NCBI GenBank assembly: GCA_050633665.1
Contig: JBOEGY010000013.1
Location: 14,187 to 78,186 of the forward strand
Origin: JAUIAI01 sp050633665
GTDB taxonomy: Bacteria > Pseudomonadota > Gammaproteobacteria > Burkholderiales > Burkholderiaceae_E
Length of the DNA: 64,000 bases
Reading direction: 5' to 3'
Under the pieces are notes generated by a model. That model saw only the letters and a list, made by a program, of their open reading frames with translations. It was not told the DNA's origin and searched no databases. Positions 24,922-33,875 of this stretch are shown here, in pieces. Each line of letters begins with the position of its first letter. The first letter of the stretch is position 1. Both the position numbers and the translations under genes were made by a program.

Positions 24922-25239
24922 TTACTGAACCAGCGCGGTACGGGTCGGCTTGGGGCCGGCTTTGGCCGCCGGGGTGTTGATCTGCACAAAGACCTCGTCC
25001 TTGCCGATCATGCCCAACTCGTAGCGGGCCCGCTCTTCAACGGCGGCCCGGCCTTCGGTCAGATCTTTGACTTCGGCCTCCAGGCCGTCATTGCGGGCGG
25101 TCAGATTGAGGTTGGCCAGTTTTTGCTTGTCCAGCTTTCGGTCTAGCTCCCAGACGTGGATCCAGCCACCCGTACCGAACCAGAGCGGAAACTGGATCAG
25201 TACAAGCAACAACATCAATGCTGCGCACAATGGCCGCAA
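24922..25239 (-). CDS. ftsB: Cell division protein FtsB
   Basis: The 105-residue protein has one N-terminal membrane helix (about 4-22). A short periplasmic WFGTGGW segment and a leucine-zipper coiled coil (LDRKLDKQKLANLNLTARNDGLEAEVKDL) follow, then the conserved EERARYELGMIGKDEVFVQI. It links FtsL and FtsQ in the divisome. The start is a TTG at 25239 with GGGGAA before it; an ATG eight codons later is the alternative. It follows eno, the usual order. Confidence 0.92.
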   Translation of the reverse strand: MRPLCAALMLLLVLIQFPLWFGTGGWIHVWELDRKLDKQKLANLNLTARNDGLEAEVKDLTEGRAAVEERARYELGMIGKDEVFVQINTPAAKAGPKPTRTALVQ

Positions 25240-25280
25240 TTAATTCCCCAATCAGTTAGACCAACCCCTGACAACCTACC

Positions 25281-26564
25281 CTAGCGCAGGTTGTAAAACG
25301 CACTGGCTCCAGGGTATGTCGCAACATCCCCGAGGTCTTCTTCAATGCGCAATAACTGATTGTACTTCGCAATGCGGTCGGTGCGGCTCATCGAACCGGT
25401 TTTGATTTGCAAAGCATTGGTTCCCACCGCGATATCGGCGATCGTTGTGTCTTCGGTTTCGCCCGATCGATGAGAAACAACTGCGGTGTAGTTGTGCCGC
25501 TTGGCCAGTTCAATTGCGGCAAATGTTTCGGTCAGCGTACCGATCTGATTGATCTTGATCAGAATGGAATTGCCGACGCCCTCGTTGATACCGCGCTGCA
25601 GTATCTCAGTGTTGGTTACGAACAAATCGTCGCCGACCAACTGGACTTTGTCGCCCAGAGCGTCGGTCAGCAGCTTCCAGCCCTGCCAGTCGTCTTCGGC
25701 CATGCCGTCTTCGATCGAGATAATCGGGTACTTGTCGCACCAGGTTGACAGCAGATTCACGAAATCACCAGCGCTCAGGGTCAGGCCCTCGCCGGTCATA
25801 TGATATTTGCCGTCCCGAAAGAACTCGGAACTCGCACAATCGAGGCCCAGTGCAATCTGGGTGCCGGCCTCATAGCCGGCGTTCTCGATGGCCTGCAAAA
25901 TCAATTGGATCGCGGCCTCGTGATTTTCAACTGTGGGAGCAAATCCGCCCTCGTCACCCACTGCAGTTGACAGGCCCTGGTCATGCAAGAGTTTCTTCAG
26001 CGCATGAAATACTTCGGCGCCGTATCGCAAAGCTTCGCGGAAGCTCGGTGCGCCAACCGGCAGAATCATGAATTCCTGCAGATCCAGGTTGTTATTGGCA
26101 TGGGCGCCACCATTGATGACATTCATCATCGGGACCGGCAAAGCCATCGGGCCTGAGCCGCCAAAATACCGGTACAGCGGCAGGCCGGCTTCTTCGGCGG
26201 ACGCCTTGGCTACCGCCATTGAGACGGCGAGCATTGCATTGGCGCCCAGCCGCCCCTTGTTGTCCGTGCCATCCAGTTCAATCAGGACCCGGTCAATATA
26301 GGCCTGTTCGGCTGCATCCAGCCCCAACAAGGCTTCTGAGACCTCGGTGTTGACATGCTCTACCGCTTTCAGGACGCCTTTGCCGAGGTAACGCTCGGCA
26401 TCCCCGTCGCGCAGCTCTATCGCTTCGCGAGCGCCGGTAGAAGCGCCAGAGGGCACTGCCGCCCGGCCCATGGCGCCGGATTCCAGCAAGACATCACATT
26501 CAACGGTGGGATTACCCCGTGAATCAATGATTTCTCGGCCAATAATGTCAACAATCGTGCTCAT
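25281..26564 (-). CDS. eno: Enolase
   Basis: This 427-residue glycolytic enzyme turns 2-phosphoglycerate into phosphoenolpyruvate and is also a degradosome partner in relatives. It is full length with SGASTGAREAIELRDGD, NVINGGAHANNNLDLQEFMI, VGDEGGFAPT, SIEDGMAEDDW, VGDDLFVTN, LIKINQIGTLTE and the signature VSHRSGETEDTTIADIAV. It sits between the DUF1330 gene and ftsB in the classic pyrG-kdsA-eno-ftsB order. Confidence 0.98.
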   Translation of the reverse strand: MSTIVDIIGREIIDSRGNPTVECDVLLESGAMGRAAVPSGASTGAREAIELRDGDAERYLGKGVLKAVEHVNTEVSEALLGLDAAEQAYIDRVLIELDGTDNKGRLGANAMLAVSMAVAKASAEEAGLPLYRYFGGSGPMALPVPMMNVINGGAHANNNLDLQEFMILPVGAPSFREALRYGAEVFHALKKLLHDQGLSTAVGDEGGFAPTVENHEAAIQLILQAIENAGYEAGTQIALGLDCASSEFFRDGKYHMTGEGLTLSAGDFVNLLSTWCDKYPIISIEDGMAEDDWQGWKLLTDALGDKVQLVGDDLFVTNTEILQRGINEGVGNSILIKINQIGTLTETFAAIELAKRHNYTAVVSHRSGETEDTTIADIAVGTNALQIKTGSMSRTDRIAKYNQLLRIEEDLGDVATYPGASAFYNLR

Positions 26565-26628
26565 TCCGCAAACCTTGAGTAGGTGATTCTGTTAAAAAAA
26601 TGGGTATTTCAGAGGGGATCCGGCCCGT

Positions 26629-26919
26629 TCAGATGCCGTCAACCACAATCATGTTGAAGTATTCGGTTGCGCCTTCGCGCTTGGCGCGGGCAGCGGTGTA
26701 CAACGCTGAATCATAGAACGCCTTGGCGGCCGGCATGTCCTCAAATCGGATCACAACAACACGAGTCGGGTCCCACCCGCCCTCGAGTACGCCAACCTGC
26801 CCGCCGCGGACCAGGAATTCCCCGCCCGCCGCGGCGACCGCCGCCGGCGTCAAAGCCCCGTACTGTTTATATTGCTCTGGATCCGTCACTTTGACATCGG
26901 CGATTATGTAGGCAGCCAT
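26629..26919 (-). CDS. DUF1330 family protein
   Basis: The 96-residue protein begins MAAYIIADVKVTDPEQYKQY and contains FLVRGG and RVVVIRFEDMPAAKAFYDS, the marks of DUF1330, a small dimeric alpha-beta-barrel (ferredoxin-like) domain. Its function is unknown. The start at 26919 is preferred to a longer frame, because a GAGAGAG ribosome site lies just before it and the family begins there. It is an insertion between kdsA and eno. Confidence 0.85.
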   Translation of the reverse strand: MAAYIIADVKVTDPEQYKQYGALTPAAVAAAGGEFLVRGGQVGVLEGGWDPTRVVVIRFEDMPAAKAFYDSALYTAARAKREGATEYFNMIVVDGI

Positions 26920-26959
26920 GGCGCTCTCTCGGTGGGGTGGTTTATCTGGTGACCTAATG

Positions 26960-27823
26960 CTACAACTGGTTCTCGGCAAAGCCCTGGCTCTTGACCACGC
27001 CATCCAGCGCCATCATCGTCGTGAGCAAAGACTCCATCATCCCCAGCGGCCAGGCATTCGGGCCGTCTGACAAGGCTTCAGCCGGATTGGGGTGGGTTTC
27101 CATGAACACGCCCGACACGCCGGCGGCAATTGCCGCGCGGGCCAGCACCGGAACATGTTCGCGGGTACCACCTGATGAGGCGCCCTGCCCGCCCGGAAGC
27201 TGCACGGAATGAGTGGCGTCAAAGACAACCGGACAACCTGTCTCGCGCATAATCGCCAGCGATCGCATGTCTGACACCAGGTTGTTATAGCCAAAACTGG
27301 CGCCGCGCTCGCAGACCATCAGGCGATCGGCTGCCGCTTCATCACCGCCCGTTGATTCAATTGCGGCTTCGCGTGCCTTCATGATGACTTGTTTCATATC
27401 AGTCGGAGCCTGAAACTGCCCCTTCTTGATATTGACCGGTTTACCGCAAGAGGCCACCGCAACAATGAAATCGGTCTGGCGCACGAGAAACGCCGGTGTC
27501 TGCAATACGTCTACCGCGGCAGCCGCATCCTGAATCTGACCAATATCGTGCACATCGGTCAGTACCGGCACCTGCAACTCTTTACCGACATCGGCCAGAA
27601 TCTGCAGGCCTTGTTCCATGCCAGGCCCGCGGTAACTCTTACCGGAGCTACGATTCGCTTTGTCGAACGAGCTTTTATATATGAACGGCAAACCGAGTTT
27701 GTTCGTAATTTCTTTCAGTTGACCGGCCGTTTCAAATGCCATGTCACGCGATTCGATGACGCAGGGGCCGGCGATCAGGAAAAACGGTTGGTCCAGCCCG
27801 ACTTCAAATCCACATAATTTCAT
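26960..27823 (-). CDS. kdsA: 3-deoxy-8-phosphooctulonate synthase
   Basis: This 287-residue TIM-barrel enzyme joins phosphoenolpyruvate and arabinose-5-phosphate to make KDO-8-phosphate for lipopolysaccharide. Conserved segments are IAGPCVIES, FIYKSSFDKANRSS, PVLTDVHD, KPVNIKKGQF, ERGASFGYNNLVSDMRS and FDATHSVQLPGG. NIKKGQF has Asn where metal-dependent KdsA has Cys, so this is the metal-independent type. It shows the organism makes KDO-containing LPS. Confidence 0.96.
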   Translation of the reverse strand: MKLCGFEVGLDQPFFLIAGPCVIESRDMAFETAGQLKEITNKLGLPFIYKSSFDKANRSSGKSYRGPGMEQGLQILADVGKELQVPVLTDVHDIGQIQDAAAAVDVLQTPAFLVRQTDFIVAVASCGKPVNIKKGQFQAPTDMKQVIMKAREAAIESTGGDEAAADRLMVCERGASFGYNNLVSDMRSLAIMRETGCPVVFDATHSVQLPGGQGASSGGTREHVPVLARAAIAAGVSGVFMETHPNPAEALSDGPNAWPLGMMESLLTTMMALDGVVKSQGFAENQL

Positions 27824-27871
27824 AAGATGCCTTTGAGAGGAGTTTTTTTATAAGAGGCAGTTGTTGATTCG

Positions 27872-29566
27872 TCAGGCAGCCTTTGCGCTTGATCGGTCTG
27901 TTGCCGCTGTCAGCGCTGCTTGCATAAAACTACTAAAAAGCGGATGCCCGCGTAACGGCGTTGAGGTGAACTCCGGATGAAACTGCACACCCAAAAACCA
28001 CGGATGGGCTTGATCCCCCACCCGGGGCAACTCAATCATTTCCGTTAAGCCTTCGCTCGGGGTGCGCGCGGCAACCCGTAAACCGGCCGAATCAATCCGG
28101 TCAACGAAAGTATTGTTGACTTCATAACGATGGCGGTGACGTTCATTGACAAACTCACCATAAATTTCGGCGGCCAGCGTCTCGGGCCTGATCGCGCACT
28201 TTTGAGCGCCCAGGCGCATCGTGCCGCCGAGGTCAGAACTGGCGTTACGTTGCTCCACCCGACCGTCGGCATCCTGCCATTCGGTAATCAGGCCAACGAT
28301 AGGGGTTGCGGTGTCGGGATTGAACTCAGTGCTGTTGGCATCCAGCAAACCCATTACATTGCGGGCAAATTCGACCACCGCCAACTGCATACCAAGACAG
28401 ATCCCCAGGTATGGCACGCCTTGCTCACGGGCAAAGCGAATCGCCTGAATCTTGCCTTCGACGCCGCGCTCGCCAAATCCGCCCGGCACCAGAATGGCAT
28501 GGAAACCGCTGAGTTTTTCAGCGACCTGCTCGGCCGGCAATTCAAGGTCTTCAGAGTCAATATACTCGATACGCACAGTGGTTCTGGCGTGAATGCCGGC
28601 ATGGACCAACGCTTCGGACAAGCTTTTGTAAGACTCGGTCAGGTCAACATATTTGCCAACCATCGCGATACAGACTTCATGGGTCGGGCTCTGCAGCGAT
28701 TCGACCAGCGCATCCCAGGCGGTCAGATCAGCCTCGGTATCCTCGATGCGGAGAATCTCGCATAACAACTCATCAACTTTTTGCTCATGCAGACGGCGCG
28801 GAATCTTGTAAATGCTATCGGCGTCTTCAACCGACACCACACCTGGCAAGACGACATTGGAAAACAGTGAAATCTTGGCCCGCTCGTCATCAGGGATGAC
28901 CCGATCGGCGCGGCACAGCAGTAAATCGGCCTGAATGCCGATCTCGCGCAGCTTCTGGACCGAATGCTGAGTGGGCTTGGTCTTGAGTTCACCGGCCGAT
29001 GGAATGAACGGCACCAGCGTCAGATGGACAAAACAGGCATTACCCCGTCCCACCCGCAAAGCCATCTGGCGGGCCGCCTCCAGGAACGGCAGAGACTCGA
29101 TATCACCCACCGTGCCACCGATTTCGCAAATGGCAACATCTGCGGGCTGGGCTGGCTCGCCGGGCATGGCCATGTTGGTTGCCCGTTCGATCCAGGCCTG
29201 GATTTCATTGGTAATGTGAGGAATCACCTGGACCGTGCGGCCAAGATACTCGCCGCGGCGCTCCTTCTTGAGCACGGTATCGTAGATCTGGCCGGTCGTG
29301 AAGTTGTTGACCCGGCGCATTCTGGCCGAAACAAAACGCTCGTAGTGCCCCAGATCCAGATCGGTTTCCGCACCATCTTCGGTCACGAAGACCTCTCCAT
29401 GCTGAAACGGGCTCATCGTGCCGGGGTCAACATTGATGTAGGGGTCGAGTTTGAGCATTGTCACGCTCAACTTGCGAGATTCAAGGAGCGCGCCAATTGA
29501 CGCAGCCGCTATCCCTTTGCCCAGGGAAGAGACAACGCCGCCGGTGACAAATACATACTTGGTCAT
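27872..29566 (-). CDS. pyrG: CTP synthase
   Basis: The 564-residue protein has an N-terminal synthetase domain starting MTKYVFVTGGVVSSLGKG and a C-terminal class I glutamine amidotransferase domain with the nucleophile Cys in YLGICLGMQLAV and the His-x-Glu in GVQFHPEFTS. It makes CTP from UTP, ATP and glutamine. The ATG at 29566 is the family start; a GTG three codons upstream (29575) is in frame. It heads the pyrG-kdsA-DUF1330-eno-ftsB run. Confidence 0.97.
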   Translation of the reverse strand: MTKYVFVTGGVVSSLGKGIAAASIGALLESRKLSVTMLKLDPYINVDPGTMSPFQHGEVFVTEDGAETDLDLGHYERFVSARMRRVNNFTTGQIYDTVLKKERRGEYLGRTVQVIPHITNEIQAWIERATNMAMPGEPAQPADVAICEIGGTVGDIESLPFLEAARQMALRVGRGNACFVHLTLVPFIPSAGELKTKPTQHSVQKLREIGIQADLLLCRADRVIPDDERAKISLFSNVVLPGVVSVEDADSIYKIPRRLHEQKVDELLCEILRIEDTEADLTAWDALVESLQSPTHEVCIAMVGKYVDLTESYKSLSEALVHAGIHARTTVRIEYIDSEDLELPAEQVAEKLSGFHAILVPGGFGERGVEGKIQAIRFAREQGVPYLGICLGMQLAVVEFARNVMGLLDANSTEFNPDTATPIVGLITEWQDADGRVEQRNASSDLGGTMRLGAQKCAIRPETLAAEIYGEFVNERHRHRYEVNNTFVDRIDSAGLRVAARTPSEGLTEMIELPRVGDQAHPWFLGVQFHPEFTSTPLRGHPLFSSFMQAALTAATDRSSAKAA

Positions 29567-29724
29567 GTGAAACACGGTCAGGAAATGGGGAGTATAGCGT
29601 CACAAAGCCTCAGACCGAAGCCCCGATAAAGCGAAGATCGTCCCATTTGTTCAATCGTTGTTTCAGGGGATGGATATAATTCACCGGGCCAAGGCGCGAT
29701 GCGCGAACTGCGGAATATGAAACG

Positions 29725-30423
29725 ATGAGCAAACTGTATGAATCAGCCCCCAAGGCACTGGCCGACATCATCAACGATGGCCAGATGATTGCCGTGGGTG
29801 GCTTTGGACTTTGCGGCATACCGGAGGCGCTGATTGAGGCGCTGCGGGATACCGGCAAGAAGAACTTTACCTGCGTCTCGAACAACGCCGGTGTTGACGG
29901 TTTCGGTCTGGGACTGCTGCTCGAGACCCGTCAAATCAGCAAGATGATTGCCAGCTACGTCGGCGAGAACAAAGAATTCGAACGCCAGTATCTGGCCAAG
30001 GAACTGGATCTTGAATTCACCCCCCAGGGCACGCTCGCTGAGAAGCTGCGCGCCGGAGGAGCCGGCATTCCGGCCTTCTTTACCCAAACGGGTTACGGCA
30101 CGATCGTGGCCGAAGGCAAAGAGACACGCGAATTTGACGGCCGCCAGTACGTGATGGAACACGCGCTGGTGCCGGATGTCTCCCTGGTCAAAGCCTGGAA
30201 AGCCGATAAATCAGGCAATCTGGTGTTTCGCCGAACCGCCCGCAACTTCAATCCGAATGTCGCCATGGCCGGCAAAATCTGCGTGGTTGAGGTCGAGGAA
30301 GTGCTCGAAACAGGCGCTATTGACCCGGATGACGTTCATTTACCGGGCATTTTCGTGCATCGCATTGTAGTTAACGCTAATCCCGAAAAGCGCATCGAAC
30401 AGCGCACCGTTCGGCAAGCCTAG
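29725..30423 (+). CDS. scoA: 3-oxoacid CoA-transferase subunit A
   Basis: The 232-residue protein has the family I subunit A pattern MIAVGGFGLCGIPEALIEAL and a GAGIPAFFTQTGYGT segment. With subunit B it moves CoA from succinyl-CoA to acetoacetate or a related 3-oxoacid. It is followed 11 bases later by subunit B and is divergent from pyrG. The symbol rests on family resemblance; AtoD-like acceptor use cannot be ruled out. Confidence 0.92.
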   Translation: MSKLYESAPKALADIINDGQMIAVGGFGLCGIPEALIEALRDTGKKNFTCVSNNAGVDGFGLGLLLETRQISKMIASYVGENKEFERQYLAKELDLEFTPQGTLAEKLRAGGAGIPAFFTQTGYGTIVAEGKETREFDGRQYVMEHALVPDVSLVKAWKADKSGNLVFRRTARNFNPNVAMAGKICVVEVEEVLETGAIDPDDVHLPGIFVHRIVVNANPEKRIEQRTVRQA

Positions 30424-30434
30424 GGAGATCCGAC

Positions 30435-31088
30435 ATGGCATGGAACAGAGATCAAATGGCAGCCCGCGCTGCCAAAGAACTGGAAGATGGGTTTTACGTC
30501 AATCTGGGCATCGGCCTGCCGACACTGGTGGCCAACCATGTGCCCGCCGGCGCTGAGGTCTGGCTGCAAAGTGAGAACGGCCTGCTGGGAATTGGCCCGT
30601 TTCCCACCGAAGAAAATGTCGACCCGGATCTGATCAACGCCGGCAAACAAACCGTGACAACCCTGCCCGGCTCGTCCATTTTCTCCAGCGCGGACTCATT
30701 CGGGATGATCCGGGGCGGCAAGATCAATCTGGCCATCCTGGGTGCTATGCAGGTGAGTCAGTCTGGTGATCTGGCCAACTGGATGATTCCGGGCAAGATG
30801 GTCAAAGGCATGGGCGGCGCAATGGACCTGGTTGCCGGCGTGGGACGGGTCATCGTGCTGATGGAGCACACCGCCAAGAAAAAAGACGGCACAGAAAGCC
30901 TGAAAATTCTTGAGTCATGTGACCTCCCCCTGACCGGCGTGGGGGTTGTCAACATGATAGTGACTGACCTGGGCGTCATGGAGGTGACCGAATCCGGCCT
31001 CAAACTGACGGAACTGGCTGACGGCGTCACCGCCGCCGAACTCCAGGAAAAAACCGGCTGCCCGGTGGACGTCAGCGCGGTTGCCTGA
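30435..31088 (+). CDS. scoB: 3-oxoacid CoA-transferase subunit B
   Basis: The 217-residue subunit carries the catalytic Glu in LQSENGLLGIGPFP and the GGKINLAILGAMQV and GKMVKGMGGAMDLV motifs of this family. It has a GGGAGATC-type ribosome site right after scoA. The pair lies near an SDR and ETF-QO, which fits fatty-acid or ketone-body use. Confidence 0.93.
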   Translation: MAWNRDQMAARAAKELEDGFYVNLGIGLPTLVANHVPAGAEVWLQSENGLLGIGPFPTEENVDPDLINAGKQTVTTLPGSSIFSSADSFGMIRGGKINLAILGAMQVSQSGDLANWMIPGKMVKGMGGAMDLVAGVGRVIVLMEHTAKKKDGTESLKILESCDLPLTGVGVVNMIVTDLGVMEVTESGLKLTELADGVTAAELQEKTGCPVDVSAVA

Positions 31089-31112
31089 GCGGCAAGTCAA
31101 ATTGCCCTGAAC

Positions 31113-31139
31113 ACCGGTTGGTCGCCCCGACCAACCGGT
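31113..31139. terminator. Strong hairpin after scoB
   Basis: A perfect 12-bp stem, ACCGGTTGGTCG at 31113-31124 against 31128-31139, with loop CCC, lies between the convergent scoB and SDR genes. It lacks a T run on either side, so it may need another factor to stop transcription. Confidence 0.5.
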
Positions 31140-31207
31140 CCGCCACTGCAAGTGGATCCGTCGACCGGGAGATCTCGGCGCTGAAGCGCCTCCCAAACCG
31201 CGGGTTC

Positions 31208-31981
31208 TTACACACCAAACCCGTCATCGGCCGCAATAATGCCGCCATTAATGAAGCTGCTCTGATCGGAACACAGCAACAATAACAAGCCGTCCAGGTC
31301 TTCAGGCTTGCCAAGCCGCTTACGCGGCAACATCTGAATCAGGCGCTGACCCGGCTCGGTTTCCCAATGATGGTCGTTGATCTCGGTACGGATATAACCC
31401 GGGCATATTGCGTTGACGTTAATCCCGTATCGCCCCCACTCCAGGGCCATGGCTTTGGTCATCTGCACCACCGCCGCCTTGCTCATGCAGTAAGTACCAA
31501 TCTGGGACAATACTTTCAACCCGGCCATTGAGGCGATATTCACGATGCGCGACTGCTGCTCGGGCCGGTCTTTGGCCCGCTTGATCATGTTGAGAGCGAC
31601 CGCCTGCGCGACAAAAAACGCTCCCTTGGTATTGGTGTCGAAGATGAAATCGTAGTCTTGCTCGGTGACATCCACCAGGCGTGTGGTCGTGCTGACGCCG
31701 CTGTTGTTGACCAGTATGTCAATTCCGCCGGTTCGCTCATCAGCCTCCTGGACGGCGGAGCCAATTGAGGCCGTATCGGTAACATCGAGCTGCACCACGC
31801 TGGCTGCGCCACCAGCGGCCTCTATCTCGGCCCGCAGCTCTTTGAGACGCTCCTCGCGACGCGAGGCAAGCACCACATGGGCGCCGTTTTCAGCCAGTAC
31901 TCTGGCGAATCGCGTCCCCAGCCCGCTGGACGCACCAGTAACAAACGCCGTTTTTCCAGACAGGTCGAAAATTGTGCTCAC
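31208..31981 (-). CDS. Short-chain dehydrogenase/reductase
   Basis: The 257-residue SDR has the NAD(P) motif TGASSGLG near residue 15, NNSGVS, an active-site Ser in NIASMAG, and Tyr-x3-Lys in YCMSKAAV. Arg pairs after the first strand (ASRREER) suggest NADP. The start is GTG 31981. The AAGGAG ribosome site is 5 bases before it, and the upstream in-frame ATG at 31999 contains that site, so it cannot be used well. The substrate is unknown; the context suggests lipid or hydroxyacyl metabolism. Confidence 0.88.
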   Translation of the reverse strand: MSTIFDLSGKTAFVTGASSGLGTRFARVLAENGAHVVLASRREERLKELRAEIEAAGGAASVVQLDVTDTASIGSAVQEADERTGGIDILVNNSGVSTTTRLVDVTEQDYDFIFDTNTKGAFFVAQAVALNMIKRAKDRPEQQSRIVNIASMAGLKVLSQIGTYCMSKAAVVQMTKAMALEWGRYGINVNAICPGYIRTEINDHHWETEPGQRLIQMLPRKRLGKPEDLDGLLLLLCSDQSSFINGGIIAADDGFGV

Positions 31982-32201
31982 GGGGTCTCCTTGATTCATA
32001 TTCGGGTGGCGAAAACCCGGATCCCGCCTGGGCTGCTCAGCTCGGTGCCGGCGATGCCATCGGATGAATTTAGTCAGGGCTTCCTTAAAATTTCAGGCTA
32101 GATGTTAGCGTAGCTGGCCGGTGTTGCCCCCCGGTTTGCGCCGACTCTTACGAATCCGCGACAATAGGGGCTGGAACAAGCTAAACCGACGGAATCTGAA
32201 C

Positions 32202-33857
32202 ATGACAGAAATAGAACGCGAAGCCATGGAATTTGACGTGGTCATTGTGGGCGGCGGCCCTGCCGGCCTGTCTGCGGCGATCAAACTCAAACAGCTCGCC
32301 GCGGCGAAAGAGCAGGAAATCAGCGTTTGCGTCATAGAGAAAGGTTCTGAGGTGGGTGCCCATATTCTGTCCGGTGCCGTGATGGACCCGCGCGCCATCA
32401 CAGAACTGATACCTGACTGGAAAGAGCAAGGCGCTCCACTCAATACCGCGGTCACCGAAGACCGGTTTATGTTCCTGTCCGAAACCGGTTCGCGTACGGT
32501 GCCCAACTTCATGTTGCCCGGCTGCTTTCAGAACCATGGCAACTACGTGATCAGCCTGGCGAATGTGGTTCGCTGGCTCGGCGAGCAGGCCGAAGCGCTG
32601 GAAATTGATGTCTACCCGGGATTCGCCGGCGCCGAAGTGTTGTACGACGAAAAAGGGGCGGTCAAAGGCGTGGCAACCGGCAACATGGGAGTCGGCAAAG
32701 ACGGCGAACCCACGGACGCCTTCCAGCCCGGCATGGAACTGCACGCCAAGTACACCATGTTCGCGGAAGGCGCTCGCGGCCATCTTGGCAAACAACTCAT
32801 CGAGAAGTTCAATCTGGCCGATGGCAAAGATCCGCAAAGTTACGGCATCGGAATCAAAGAGCTGTGGGATATTGACCCGGCCAAACACAAGCCGGGCCTG
32901 GTGATTCATACGGCAGGCTGGCCACTGCCAAGCGATACCTACGGCGGCTCCTTCCTCTATCACCTGGAAGACAATCAGGTTGCGGTTGGCTATGTAGTAG
33001 GACTCAACTACACCAACCCCTACATGGCGCCGTTTGAGGAATTCCAGCGCTACAAAACGCATCCGTCTATTCGCGGCTTCTTCGAAGGGGGTAAGCGGGT
33101 TTCCTACGGGGCTCGCGCTCTCGTGGCCGGCGGCCTGAATTGCCTGCCAAAGCTGACTTTCCCCGGTGGTGTCCTGCTGGGCTGCGATGCCGGCATGTTG
33201 AACGCCTCACGCATCAAGGGCAGTCACTCCGCGATCAAGAGCGGGATGCTTGCGGCCGAAGCCGCATTTGACGCGCTGGGCGCCTCTCGCGAACGCGATG
33301 AGCTGACCGACTACACAACCCGTTTCGAAAACTCATGGTTGCATGATGAACTGCATCGGTCGCGCAATTTCAAACCCATGATGGGCAAAGGCTTGTGGGC
33401 CGGCACCTTGATGGTCGGTATTGACCAGGTGGTCTTCAAAGGCAAAGCGCCGTTTACGATGCACACCACCAAGCCCGATCATGCCTATCTGAAACCCGCT
33501 GCAGAATGCGAACCGATCAACTATCCGAAACCGGATGGCAAGATCAGTTTTGACAAACTATCTTCGGTGTTTATCTCAAACACTAATCACGAAGAAAACC
33601 AGCCTGCTCATCTGACACTCAAAGATCCGTCAGTGCCACTACAACACAACCTGGCAACATTCGCCGGCCCGGAGGCTCGTTATTGTCCGGCCGGGGTTTA
33701 TGAGTATGTTAAGGACGAATCCACCGGCGATGATCGCTTTCAGATAAACGCGCAAAACTGCGTGCACTGCAAAACCTGCGACATCAAAGACCCCATGCAG
33801 AACATCGTCTGGGTTGTTCCGGAAGGTGGCGGCGGCCCGAACTACCCGAATATGTAG
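32202..33857 (+). CDS. Electron transfer flavoprotein-ubiquinone oxidoreductase
   Basis: The 551-residue protein has the FAD motif VVIVGGGPAGLSAAIKL near residue 12, a long flavin/quinone domain (GCDAGMLNASRIKGSHSAIKSGMLAAEAA) and a C-terminal 4Fe-4S ferredoxin-like domain with CPAGVYEY, CVHCKTCD and PEGGGGPNYPNM. It passes electrons from ETF, fed by acyl-CoA dehydrogenases, to ubiquinone at the membrane. The ATG at 32202 fits the family start. It ends 18 bases from the convergent ABC permease. Confidence 0.96.
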   Translation: MTEIEREAMEFDVVIVGGGPAGLSAAIKLKQLAAAKEQEISVCVIEKGSEVGAHILSGAVMDPRAITELIPDWKEQGAPLNTAVTEDRFMFLSETGSRTVPNFMLPGCFQNHGNYVISLANVVRWLGEQAEALEIDVYPGFAGAEVLYDEKGAVKGVATGNMGVGKDGEPTDAFQPGMELHAKYTMFAEGARGHLGKQLIEKFNLADGKDPQSYGIGIKELWDIDPAKHKPGLVIHTAGWPLPSDTYGGSFLYHLEDNQVAVGYVVGLNYTNPYMAPFEEFQRYKTHPSIRGFFEGGKRVSYGARALVAGGLNCLPKLTFPGGVLLGCDAGMLNASRIKGSHSAIKSGMLAAEAAFDALGASRERDELTDYTTRFENSWLHDELHRSRNFKPMMGKGLWAGTLMVGIDQVVFKGKAPFTMHTTKPDHAYLKPAAECEPINYPKPDGKISFDKLSSVFISNTNHEENQPAHLTLKDPSVPLQHNLATFAGPEARYCPAGVYEYVKDESTGDDRFQINAQNCVHCKTCDIKDPMQNIVWVVPEGGGGPNYPNM

Positions 33858-33875
33858 TCGGGGCTTGCCTGGCGT

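Noticed and set aside
31982..31999. ATG 31999 as SDR start
   Set aside because: The AAGGAG site lies inside these codons and points to GTG 31981.
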